Shown: piece after piece, positions 1-7,984 of the stretch
How the letters are laid out: each line of letters opens with the position of its first letter
Position numbering within the stretch: position 1 is the first letter of the stretch
Assembly (NCBI RefSeq): GCF_023634065.1
Contig: NZ_JALKCV010000002.1
Span: 484,842-548,841, forward strand
Length of the DNA: 64,000 nucleotides
Source of the DNA: Microbulbifer litoralis
GTDB taxonomy: Bacteria; Pseudomonadota; Gammaproteobacteria; Pseudomonadales; Cellvibrionaceae
Direction of reading: 5' to 3'
Made by a program: the position numbers and the translations under genes
Notes under the pieces: model-generated
Database searches by the model: none
Seen by the model: only the letters and a program-made list of their open reading frames with translations
Told to the model about the DNA's origin: nothing

Positions 1-150
1 GTCGGGGCGGTGGCCATCGTGCTGGCCAGCCTGGTGTTCGACGGCACGCCGTTGCCGTTGGTGGCGAGTATTGCCGCCTGTGGGATCCTGGCGAAAATCC
101 TGTCACTGGTGACATTGCGACGGGAGAATGGCTTGGTGGTTGAGTCTTGA
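1..150 (+). CDS. C-terminal fragment of a membrane protein (possibly MFS efflux, Bcr/CflA type)
   Basis: An open frame runs in from the left window edge and stops with TGA at 148-150, giving the last 49 residues of a protein. The fragment is hydrophobic, with a helix-like stretch, a DGTPLPL turn and a second hydrophobic helix, then a short basic/polar tail. A short turn with Asp-Gly-Thr and Leu-Pro between the last helices is seen in Bcr/CflA drug efflux proteins, but that resemblance is from memory and weak. Partial: the start lies outside the window. Confidence 0.45.
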   Translation, partial: VGAVAIVLASLVFDGTPLPLVASIAACGILAKILSLVTLRRENGLVVES

Positions 151-184
151 TCTATTGTATATGAGGTTGTTTCTTTCCTGTAAT

Positions 185-1276
185 TCAGGCCGTCGATGTA
201 CGGATAGAAGCCCGGTTCTTTGAAAGAGCCCTTCCCATATCGATGGATGGTTGCTCAACCAGGCGGTACATGGTCCAGGCGATAATAATTGTGAGCCCGG
301 CTGTGATAGATATATAGAACCCCAGCGCATGGCCGCTGAGGAACTGGCCCCAGTCCTGCTGCATGGTCCACCTGAGGACCTGCATGGCGACAGGATGGAA
401 CAGATAGAGCGAGTAACTGATGGTGCCGAAGAAAACCAGCATCCTGGGCGGAGTCTTTGGAACCAGCAGGACAATCAGAAATACGGCCAGGGCGATCAGG
501 TGGGCGGAGCCAAAACGTATGGGGCCTTCAATAAGATGGATGCCGAGAAGTGCCAGCACCAGGAGGCACAGTGGAATTGCGAAAGTGGCGGAAAGCCCCA
601 GCAATGCATATAGGTATCCCGAACGGTTTGTATGGCAGTATCGGATCAGGGCGCCACAGAACATGACTGCGAGGCAGTATGGGGTATAGGTGATTGGGGA
701 GGGGAAATCCACCGCCGCTGGAATCAGTTTCCCCACAAGGCGCCATGCGACAAATACAAACAGGCTTCCCCAGCACAGGAGCAGCAGAGATAGCGGCCTG
801 TCCAGTAGTCTGAGCGCGAATGTGGCGGCGCACAGGCAGTAGAAAATCAATTCGATCGTCAGCGTCCAGTAGAGACCCTGGATATTCTCAAAACCGAAAA
901 GCCCCTGCAGCATCGTTGTATTTGCGACAATGGTTGCTGTGGGAAAGTGTTGGTTATTCAGTGCCGCGGCACAGACAACCGCGAGAATGATGGATGTCCA
1001 GTAAACCGGGTACAGGCGAAAGACGCGGCGTATGGCAAAGCGCCCGACGGAGGCCCGGGGGCCGGACAGGCTGTAGGGGATCACAAAGCCGGATATCAGG
1101 AAGAAACAGATCACGCCGATTCTGCCGAAGTCCACGGTGGCGGCGATGTCGGCCAGGAGCGTCCCCCGTTGTGCGATATCCGGATTGCGGACAAAAAGCT
1201 CACTGCTGTGTTGCCACACGACGAGAAATGCAGCGATACCCCGCAGGGCGTCCAGATTCAGGAGACGGCTGGTCAT
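185..1276 (-). CDS. Acyltransferase 3 family membrane protein
   Basis: A 363-residue integral membrane protein of the acyltransferase-3 (OafA/NodX-like) family, whose members transfer acyl groups to cell-surface sugars or lipids at the inner membrane. The N-terminus carries the family signature: an LDALRGIAA motif with the key Arg, followed by a VVWQH segment holding the conserved His, inside the first of about ten hydrophobic helices. The C-terminus ends in a basic tail after a LVEQPSI motif typical of the family. It lies alone on the minus strand, downstream of tRNA-Leu and its terminator. The real substrate cannot be told from sequence. ATG start at 1276. Confidence 0.88.
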   Translation of the reverse strand: MTSRLLNLDALRGIAAFLVVWQHSSELFVRNPDIAQRGTLLADIAATVDFGRIGVICFFLISGFVIPYSLSGPRASVGRFAIRRVFRLYPVYWTSIILAVVCAAALNNQHFPTATIVANTTMLQGLFGFENIQGLYWTLTIELIFYCLCAATFALRLLDRPLSLLLLCWGSLFVFVAWRLVGKLIPAAVDFPSPITYTPYCLAVMFCGALIRYCHTNRSGYLYALLGLSATFAIPLCLLVLALLGIHLIEGPIRFGSAHLIALAVFLIVLLVPKTPPRMLVFFGTISYSLYLFHPVAMQVLRWTMQQDWGQFLSGHALGFYISITAGLTIIIAWTMYRLVEQPSIDMGRALSKNRASIRTSTA

Positions 1277-1395
1277 CTTGTGTTTCTTGTTCCTTTTCTT
1301 CTTCCTTGAACGGAGCCGGCCAAAATATTTCTTCTGGGTGTTACTTTATTGGAGATTTGCAGTCGGGGACACATCGGTAAACAGGGCCAGATACG

Positions 1396-1418
1396 AAAAA
1401 GCCCGCATTTGCGGGCTT
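1396..1418 (-). terminator. Rho-independent terminator of tRNA-Leu
   Basis: A perfect 6-bp stem GCCCGC/GCGGGC with a four-base loop (1401-1416) is followed on the minus strand by five T residues (1396-1400). It sits just after the 3' end of the tRNA. Confidence 0.85.
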
Positions 1419-1425
1419 CTGGATA

Positions 1426-1512
1426 TGGTACCGGAGGCCGGACTCGAACCGGCACGGGTTTTACCCCAACGGATTTTGAATCCGTCGTGTCTACCAATTT
1501 CACCACTCCGGC
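1426..1512 (-). tRNA. tRNA-Leu (anticodon CAA)
   Basis: The 87-nt minus-strand sequence folds as a class II tRNA. The acceptor arm is GCCGGAG paired with CTCCGGT, a long variable arm is present, and the T-loop is GGTTCGAGTCC. The anticodon loop reads TTCAAAA, giving anticodon CAA (leucine, UUG codons). The 3' CCA is encoded (1426-1428). It is a single-gene unit with its own promoter and terminator. Confidence 0.96.
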
Positions 1513-1534
1513 AGAGGGGCTGGCAAGGGGGACG

Positions 1535-1562
1535 ATTATAGCGATGGGGCCCTGTCGGTCAA
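1535..1562 (-). promoter_or_regulatory. Sigma-70 promoter of tRNA-Leu
   Basis: On the minus strand a -35 box TTGACC (1557-1562) and a perfect -10 box TATAAT (1535-1540) are separated by 16 bp. The predicted start lies about 16 nt before the mature tRNA 5' end at 1512. Confidence 0.85.
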
Positions 1563-1642
1563 CCGGATTTGGCGGCGGCGCGGGTTTCCGTTACTCTTCG
1601 CGCCCGTTCCCGCAACCCTACCCGACCACCTAAACTGAAACC

Positions 1643-2683
1643 ATGCGCCGCCAGGACTTCCACTTCGACCTGCCCGATGAACTGATTGCCCGCGCGCCCG
1701 CCCAGGAGCGGCGTGGCAGCCGCCTGTTGTGCCTGGACGGGCCCTCTGGTGATGTCGACCACCGCCATTTTGCCGAACTGGCGGATCTGGTTGCGCCCGG
1801 CGATCTGCTGGTGTTCAACGATACGCGGGTGATACCGGCGCGGCTGTTCGGGCGCAAGGCCAGTGGCGGCAAGCTGGAGATACTGATCGAGCGGGTGTTG
1901 GACGAGCGCCGCGCGCTGGCCCATATCCGCGCCAGCAAGTCACCCAAGCCAGGCAGTGAGATACTGCTGGAGGACAATACCGGCCTGCGGATGCTGGCCC
2001 GGCACGAGGCGCTGTTCGAGCTGGAATTCCCACAGGAAGGCGCGTTGCCGGTGCTGGAGCGGCTGGGGCATATGCCGCTGCCGCCCTATATCGACCGCCC
2101 GGACGAGGAGTCCGACAAGGAGCGCTACCAGACCGTCTACAGCCGTGAGGCGGGCGCAGTGGCGGCGCCCACCGCCGGCCTGCACTTCGACGATGAGATG
2201 CTCGATGCGCTGCGCAGCAAGGGGGGCGAGACCGCCTTTGTGACCCTGCACGTGGGCGCCGGCACCTTCCAGCCGGTGCGGGTGGACGATATCTTCGAGC
2301 ACAGGATGCACAGCGAAGTGATGCAGGTGCCGGAATCCGTCTGCCGGGCGGTGGCGGACTGCCGCGCGCGCGGCGGCCGGGTGATCGCTGTCGGCACCAC
2401 CAGTGTGCGGGCGCTGGAGAGTGCGGCCGCCAGCGGGGAACTGAAGCCGACTACCGGTGAGACGGATATCTTTATCTACCCCGGTTACCGGTTCCGGGTC
2501 ATCGACCGGCTGATCACCAATTTCCACCTGCCGGAATCGACCCTGCTGATGCTGGTCAGCGCCTTTGCCGGCTACGAGCAGACGATGAATGCCTATCGGG
2601 AAGCGGTGCAGGAGAAGTACCGTTTCTTCAGTTACGGCGACGCGATGCTGATCAGCCGCAATCCAGAGGTGCATGGATGGTGA
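1643..2683 (+). CDS. queA: tRNA preQ1(34) S-adenosylmethionine ribosyltransferase-isomerase
   Basis: QueA transfers and isomerises the ribosyl part of S-adenosylmethionine onto preQ1 at the wobble base of tRNAs, making epoxyqueuosine in the cytoplasm. The 346-residue product has the family N-terminus ([13 protein letters not shown]), the [13 protein letters not shown] segment, the AAPTAGLHF motif and the [15 protein letters not shown]-terminal block, and its length fits the family. It precedes tgt, which acts one step earlier in the same pathway. The start codon has no clear Shine-Dalgarno sequence. Confidence 0.97.
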   Translation: MRRQDFHFDLPDELIARAPAQERRGSRLLCLDGPSGDVDHRHFAELADLVAPGDLLVFNDTRVIPARLFGRKASGGKLEILIERVLDERRALAHIRASKSPKPGSEILLEDNTGLRMLARHEALFELEFPQEGALPVLERLGHMPLPPYIDRPDEESDKERYQTVYSREAGAVAAPTAGLHFDDEMLDALRSKGGETAFVTLHVGAGTFQPVRVDDIFEHRMHSEVMQVPESVCRAVADCRARGGRVIAVGTTSVRALESAAASGELKPTTGETDIFIYPGYRFRVIDRLITNFHLPESTLLMLVSAFAGYEQTMNAYREAVQEKYRFFSYGDAMLISRNPEVHGW

Positions 2684-2782
2684 GGGGGCTGCCATCCGGC
2701 TCTTTCCCCCGGCGCCTTTCCCTGAGGGTGAGGGGAGCTTTGTTTTCGGGGGTTGTGGGGGCGGGAAGTGACGCGATCATTG

Positions 2783-2821
2783 CCGAGTCCCGAGTCCCGA
2801 GTCCCGAGTCCCGAGTCCCGA
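2783..2821. repeat. Heptanucleotide tandem repeat (CCGAGTC)5
   Basis: Five exact head-to-tail copies of CCGAGTC (2783-2817) lie between queA and tgt, ending about 10 bp before the tgt ribosome-binding site. The same heptamer recurs at 14329-14370 and, inverted, at 28150-28170. Confidence 0.95.
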
Positions 2822-2827
2822 ACCTAG

Positions 2828-3979
<1,152 letters not shown>

Positions 3980-4071
3980 GCACTGAATCTTGTGTCGGCC
4001 GGGTCTCTGTGCCCGCATTGTCACTGTCGGGCAGGGGGAGTACAGGGGGCGCCCGGCAGTTTGTGCCCGAT

Positions 4072-4099
4072 TTGTACCCGCACACCATCCCCGTATAAT
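4072..4099 (+). promoter_or_regulatory. Candidate sigma-70 promoter for secDF
   Basis: A consensus -10 box TATAAT (4094-4099) has a weak -35 TTGTAC (4072-4077) at 16-bp spacing, in the 233-bp gap between tgt and secD. It suggests secDF has its own promoter rather than relying on queA-tgt read-through. Confidence 0.6.
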
Positions 4100-4212
4100 C
4101 TGCCCCCGATTCGGAAGGGCGCGCCTTGCAATCGGGGCCCCGCGCCCGCATATCGTCCGACATCGCTTTAAATGACCGGCCCACCCGGCCGCACTACAAC
4201 AATGAGAGCAGC

Positions 4213-6078
4213 ATGAATCGCTACCCCCTCTGGAAGTATCTCCTGATTCTGACGATCGCGGCCCTCGGCTTCCTGTATGCCGCGCCCAATCTCTACAAGC
4301 CGGACCCGGCCGTGCAGATCTCCGGCCAGTCCAGCGCCATGGAAATTGGCCCGCAGGTACTCGAGCAGGCGGAACAGGCCCTGGACGAGGCGGGTATCGG
4401 GTATTTCGGCGGCGAAGTGGGCGATAAGGGGGTGTTGCTGCGCCTGGAGTCGATAGAGCAGCAGTTGCCCGCCAAACGCGTGATCCAGCAGGCCCTCGGT
4501 CACAGTGAATATGTAGTCGCACTCAACCAGGCGCCCACCACGCCGGAGTGGCTGAGCAGCATGGGGGCCAGTCCGATGAAGCTGGGCCTGGACCTGGCCG
4601 GCGGTGTGCACTTCCTGATGGAAGTGGATACCAACACCATCGTGCGCACCAACCTCGAGGGCTATACCCAGGAAATCCGGGCCAAGCTGCGGGCGGCCAA
4701 GGCCCGCTACCGCAGCGTCGACCTGGTGGACGACCGCGAGATCGTCGCCCGCTTCCGCACCGAGGCGCTGCGCGACAAGGCGGTATCCACCATCCGCAGT
4801 GAATTCCCCAGCCTGCAGGTCACCGAGGCCGGCAGCGGCAATAACCTGGAAGTGCGCGCGACCCTGTCGGAACAGGAGGTCAAGGAGCTGGAGGACTACG
4901 CCGTCTCCCAGAACCTGACGACGCTGCGCAACCGGGTGAACGAACTGGGGGTGGCCGAGCCGATCGTGCAGCGCCAGGGCCGCAACCGCATCGTGGTGGA
5001 GCTGCCGGGTGTGCAGGATACCGCCGAGGCCAAGCGCATCATCGGCAAGACCGCCAACCTGGAATTCCGCATGGAGGCGCGCCCCGACGAGCTGGTGACC
5101 AACAAGGAATACTTCGAGTACCGCGATGACCAGCAGCGCCAGATGTACGGCGGCGCCTGGCTGGAGCGCAAGGTCATCATCAAGGGCGACCGCGTCACCA
5201 ACGCCCGCGTCGGCTACGACGAAAACGGCATGCCGCAGGTGAACATCACCCTGGATTCCCGCGGCGGCGAGATGATGCACCGCGCCACCTGGAAAAATGT
5301 CGGTCGCCGCATGGGCACCCTGTTTATCGAGAGCCGCTTTATTCCCGAGACCAAGGTGGACGAGGCCGGTAACGAAATCACGGTACAGAAGCGCGTCGAT
5401 GAAAAGCGCATCATCAGTCTGGCGACAGTACAGAGCGCGTTGGGCAAGCAGTTCCGCACCACCGGCCTCGAGGCCGCGGAGGCGCAGGAGCTGTCACTGC
5501 TGCTGCGCGCCGGCGCCTTGGCCGCACCCATGTACTTTGTCGAGGAGCGCGTCATCGGCCCGTCCCTGGGTGCCGACAATATCGATGTGGGTGTGACTTC
5601 CGTGCAGATCGGCCTGATCGCGGTGTTGATCTGCATGCTGTTGTTCTACCGTGTCTTCGGCCTCGCCGCCAATATTGCCCTGGCATTGAACCTGGTGCTG
5701 CTGGTGGCGGTGATGTCGATCCTCGGCGCCACCCTGACGCTGCCGGGGATCGCGGGTATGGTATTGACCATCGGCATGGCGGTGGATGCCAACGTATTGA
5801 TCTTCTCGCGAATACGGGAGGAACTCAGGAACGGCATGCCGCCCCAGTCGGCGATCAATGCGGGTTTCGACAATGCCTACAGCGCGATCGTCGACGCCAA
5901 TATCACCACGCTGATCGTGGCCGTGATCCTGTACGCGATCGGCTCCGGGCCGGTGCAGGGCTTTGCGGTAACCCTGTCCGTGGGCATCCTGACTTCCATG
6001 TTCAGCGCCATCATGGGCACCCGTGCGATCATCAATTTGTTCTACGGCGGTCGCCGTGTGCAGAAACTTTGGATATAA
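4213..6078 (+). CDS. secD: Protein translocase subunit SecD
   Basis: SecD, with SecF, forms an inner-membrane RND-type complex that uses the proton gradient to help pull preproteins through SecYEG. The 621-residue product has one N-terminal membrane helix (about residues 7-25), a large periplasmic region including the P1 domain (GLDLAGGVHFLMEVD near 120), and five C-terminal helices with the conserved GMAVDANVLIFSRIREE block. An open frame extends upstream to 4126, but the ATG at 4213 starts the classic NRYPLWKYLLIL membrane N-terminus. Twelve bases separate it from secF. The yajC gene normally found just before it is not here. Confidence 0.96.
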   Translation: MNRYPLWKYLLILTIAALGFLYAAPNLYKPDPAVQISGQSSAMEIGPQVLEQAEQALDEAGIGYFGGEVGDKGVLLRLESIEQQLPAKRVIQQALGHSEYVVALNQAPTTPEWLSSMGASPMKLGLDLAGGVHFLMEVDTNTIVRTNLEGYTQEIRAKLRAAKARYRSVDLVDDREIVARFRTEALRDKAVSTIRSEFPSLQVTEAGSGNNLEVRATLSEQEVKELEDYAVSQNLTTLRNRVNELGVAEPIVQRQGRNRIVVELPGVQDTAEAKRIIGKTANLEFRMEARPDELVTNKEYFEYRDDQQRQMYGGAWLERKVIIKGDRVTNARVGYDENGMPQVNITLDSRGGEMMHRATWKNVGRRMGTLFIESRFIPETKVDEAGNEITVQKRVDEKRIISLATVQSALGKQFRTTGLEAAEAQELSLLLRAGALAAPMYFVEERVIGPSLGADNIDVGVTSVQIGLIAVLICMLLFYRVFGLAANIALALNLVLLVAVMSILGATLTLPGIAGMVLTIGMAVDANVLIFSRIREELRNGMPPQSAINAGFDNAYSAIVDANITTLIVAVILYAIGSGPVQGFAVTLSVGILTSMFSAIMGTRAIINLFYGGRRVQKLWI

Positions 6079-6090
6079 GGAGCGCCGACC

Positions 6091-7107
6091 GTGAGTGAGA
6101 GCAAAGTAGCGGAAACCAGAGAGGAAAACGGCCAGATCACCGAGTATATGGGCAAGCGCGTGTTCGATTTCATGCGCTGGCGCAAACTGGCTCTGGTGCT
6201 GTCGGTTGTGCTGGTGGTCGGTTCGATCACGGCGCTGGCGATGAACGGCCTGAAACTTGGATTGGACTTTACCGGCGGCACCCAGATCGAGGTGGGTTTC
6301 GAGGAGGCGCCGGGTCTCGAGGAGGTGCGCAGCCAACTGGCGAATGCGGGCTACGAAGATGCTTCGGTGGTGCGTTTCGGCTCTGACAACGAGTTGCTGA
6401 TCAAGCTGCCGCCGGAAGTGGCGGAGGAACAGACCCAGCTCAGCGCCGGCGATGACGAGGCCGTCCAGTCCGTGGGCGACCAGGTGGTTGCGGTACTGCG
6501 CCAGGGCTCCGCCGGCGACGTGGAACTGCGCCGCGTGGAAATGGTGGGCCCGCAGGTGGGTGAGGAATTGCGCGATGACGGCGGCCTGGGCATGCTGTTC
6601 GCACTGGTTGTGGTGATGGCCTATGTGGCGCTGCGTTTCCAGTACAAGTTCGCGATCGGTGCCGTGGTGGCCCTGGTACACGACGTAATCATCGTGCTGG
6701 GCTTCTTCGCCGTGTTCAGGCTGGATTTTGACCTGACGGTACTGGCGGCGGTGCTGGCAGTGATCGGTTACTCGATCAACGACACCATCGTGGTATTCGA
6801 CCGTATCCGCGAGAATTTCCGTCGCGTGCGCAAGGCGGATCCGAGCGAGATCATGAATATCTCCATGAGCCAGACCCTGGGCCGCACCACGATGACCTCA
6901 CTGACCACGTTGCTGGTGCTCTGGGCACTGCAGTTCTTCGGTGGCGAGCTGATTCACAACTTCTCGCTGGCGTTGATCGTGGGCGTGATTGTGGGTACCT
7001 ATTCCTCGGTATACGTGGCCGTCAACGTACTGATGACGATGCGTATCTCCAAGGAAGACCTGATGCCGCCGGTGAAAGAGGGCGCGGAGCTGGAGGAAAT
7101 GCCCTGA
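6091..7107 (+). CDS. secF: Protein translocase subunit SecF
   Basis: Partner of SecD in the Sec translocon. The 338-residue product has a first helix near residues 30-50, the GLDFTGGTQIEVGF periplasmic motif, and five further helices with the conserved VIGYSINDTIVVFDRIREN block and GRTTMTSLTTLL. The start is GTG at 6091 with AAGGAG (6078-6083) as ribosome-binding site. It ends the operon; the stem-loop at 7128-7160 follows. Confidence 0.96.
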   Translation: MSESKVAETREENGQITEYMGKRVFDFMRWRKLALVLSVVLVVGSITALAMNGLKLGLDFTGGTQIEVGFEEAPGLEEVRSQLANAGYEDASVVRFGSDNELLIKLPPEVAEEQTQLSAGDDEAVQSVGDQVVAVLRQGSAGDVELRRVEMVGPQVGEELRDDGGLGMLFALVVVMAYVALRFQYKFAIGAVVALVHDVIIVLGFFAVFRLDFDLTVLAAVLAVIGYSINDTIVVFDRIRENFRRVRKADPSEIMNISMSQTLGRTTMTSLTTLLVLWALQFFGGELIHNFSLALIVGVIVGTYSSVYVAVNVLMTMRISKEDLMPPVKEGAELEEMP

Positions 7108-7127
7108 CGGCTCGGTGGGAAATGGGG

Positions 7128-7160
7128 TGGTCAGTGGCCTGTATCTTTCACCACTGATCA
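7128..7160 (+). terminator. Stem-loop after secF (no clear U-tract)
   Basis: A 10-bp stem (7128-7137 with 7151-7160, one G-T pair) lies 20 bp after the secF stop. It lacks a run of T, so it may protect the 3' end or be a weak terminator. Confidence 0.4.
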
Positions 7161-7174
7161 CCTGCTGCCGGTAA

Positions 7175-7426
7175 TCAGGAAGCGCGCGGCTTCTTGCCCA
7201 GGGTAATATGCTTGGGACCGGATGTGTTGGTCTGGCCGCTGACACCCTTGGGAACCTGCTGTATCTCACCGCCGCCAGCCAGGAACGCCTGTACCTGTTC
7301 CTCAATGCTCTCGCGGGTTTCCAGAGCGGAGGGTTGTTGCTTGCGCTTGGATGCGCCGGTTGCTTTCTTGGCCACAATAGTTTTCCGGTTTTCTTCGAGA
7401 ACCGCGTATTCTACAGTAGTTTGCAC
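7175..7426 (-). CDS. Small basic protein of unknown function
   Basis: An 83-residue protein. The middle is basic (AKKATGASKRKQ). A predicted helix follows (ESIEEQVQAFLAGG), then a GGEIQQVPKGVSGQ turn and a polar tail. The FLxxGGxIxxVPxG pattern recalls the C-terminal half of small RNA-polymerase-associated proteins such as SutA, but the acidic N-terminus of SutA is absent, so no function is assigned. GTG start at 7426 is supported by AGGTGA six bases upstream. It stands alone, convergent with secF. Confidence 0.65.
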   Translation of the reverse strand: MQTTVEYAVLEENRKTIVAKKATGASKRKQQPSALETRESIEEQVQAFLAGGGEIQQVPKGVSGQTNTSGPKHITLGKKPRAS

Positions 7427-7509
7427 AAAAAATCACCTGCCCGATATTTGACACCCGTTTTCCCGCTTTTGGCCACATATTTTTCTCCCCTTCCCCGCCC
7501 GGCTGATAC

Positions 7510-7670
7510 AAAAAAGCCCGGCGGTTGCCTAATGCCGGTCAGTTAAGCCACGCAGTCGCGGCAAAGGCCCTGATGCCGGGGGCAGCCCCAATGCCAACTA
7601 AAGCCTCGCGCAATCTCAGCTGCCAGGCCTTAACCTGTTTAACTGACCGGCATTGCGGCGGTTGCCGGGC
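7510..7670 (-). terminator. Terminator hairpin split by an insertion
   Basis: Left and right parts GCCCGGC (7516-7522) and GCCGGGC (7664-7670) would form AAGCCCGGC-GGTT-GCCGGGCTT if the bases between them and one copy of a 10-bp duplication were removed. On the minus strand this ends in TTTTTT, so it is the natural terminator of the 66-residue protein gene at 7695-7895. Confidence 0.7.
7530..7656. mobile_element. 127-bp MITE-like element with 10-bp target duplication
   Basis: A non-coding element is bounded by perfect 16-bp terminal inverted repeats AATGCCGGTCAGTTAA (7531-7546) and its complement (7639-7654). It is flanked by an exact 10-bp direct repeat GGCGGTTGCC (7520-7529 and 7657-7666). 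Removing the element and one repeat copy restores a perfect terminator hairpin, which shows the pre-insertion state. It has no transposase. The ends and duplication size would suit an IS4-like transposase, but that is a guess. Confidence 0.85.
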
Positions 7671-7694
7671 TTCCGTTTGACCACTGGTCCACTT

Positions 7695-7895
7695 TCAATG
7701 GGCCCTGTTGGACAGCTTCCACAGCCAGAGACACAGCGCCAGCAGCAGGATGAAGGCCACTGCACTGGGCCACGCGGGCATCGGTGCGCCGGCCACCAGT
7801 ACTTCCGGCTGCGCCACCAGGCGCCACAGCTGGCCCAGTGACATCAGCCCGAACAGCACGCTGGACAGGCGCAGGCCGCCTTTGGGGGAGTTCAT
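7695..7895 (-). CDS. Small two-helix membrane protein, unknown function
   Basis: A 66-residue protein with two hydrophobic segments (about residues 10-25 and 44-60) and short polar ends; no recognised family. The start is certain: an almost perfect Shine-Dalgarno AGGAGGTGAT lies right before the ATG at 7895. It lies 89 bp upstream of the esterase stop codon on the same strand, and its terminator is the hairpin disrupted by the MITE-like element. Confidence 0.7.
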   Translation of the reverse strand: MNSPKGGLRLSSVLFGLMSLGQLWRLVAQPEVLVAGAPMPAWPSAVAFILLLALCLWLWKLSNRAH

Positions 7896-7984
7896 ACATC
7901 ACCTCCTGCGAAAAGATATTCTCTTCACCCCGGTGATTGTAGTGTTGGGCGGCCGCGATTCCCCGCGGTGGAACAAATCTTTTC

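Noticed and set aside
1426..1512. tRNA-Leu as an attachment site for a genomic island
   Set aside because: No integrase and no repeated tRNA 3' end were seen on either side within the window.
3990..4175. A 61-codon frame between tgt and secD as a candidate yajC
   Set aside because: The translation has no hydrophobic N-terminal helix or YajC motif and overlaps a good promoter.
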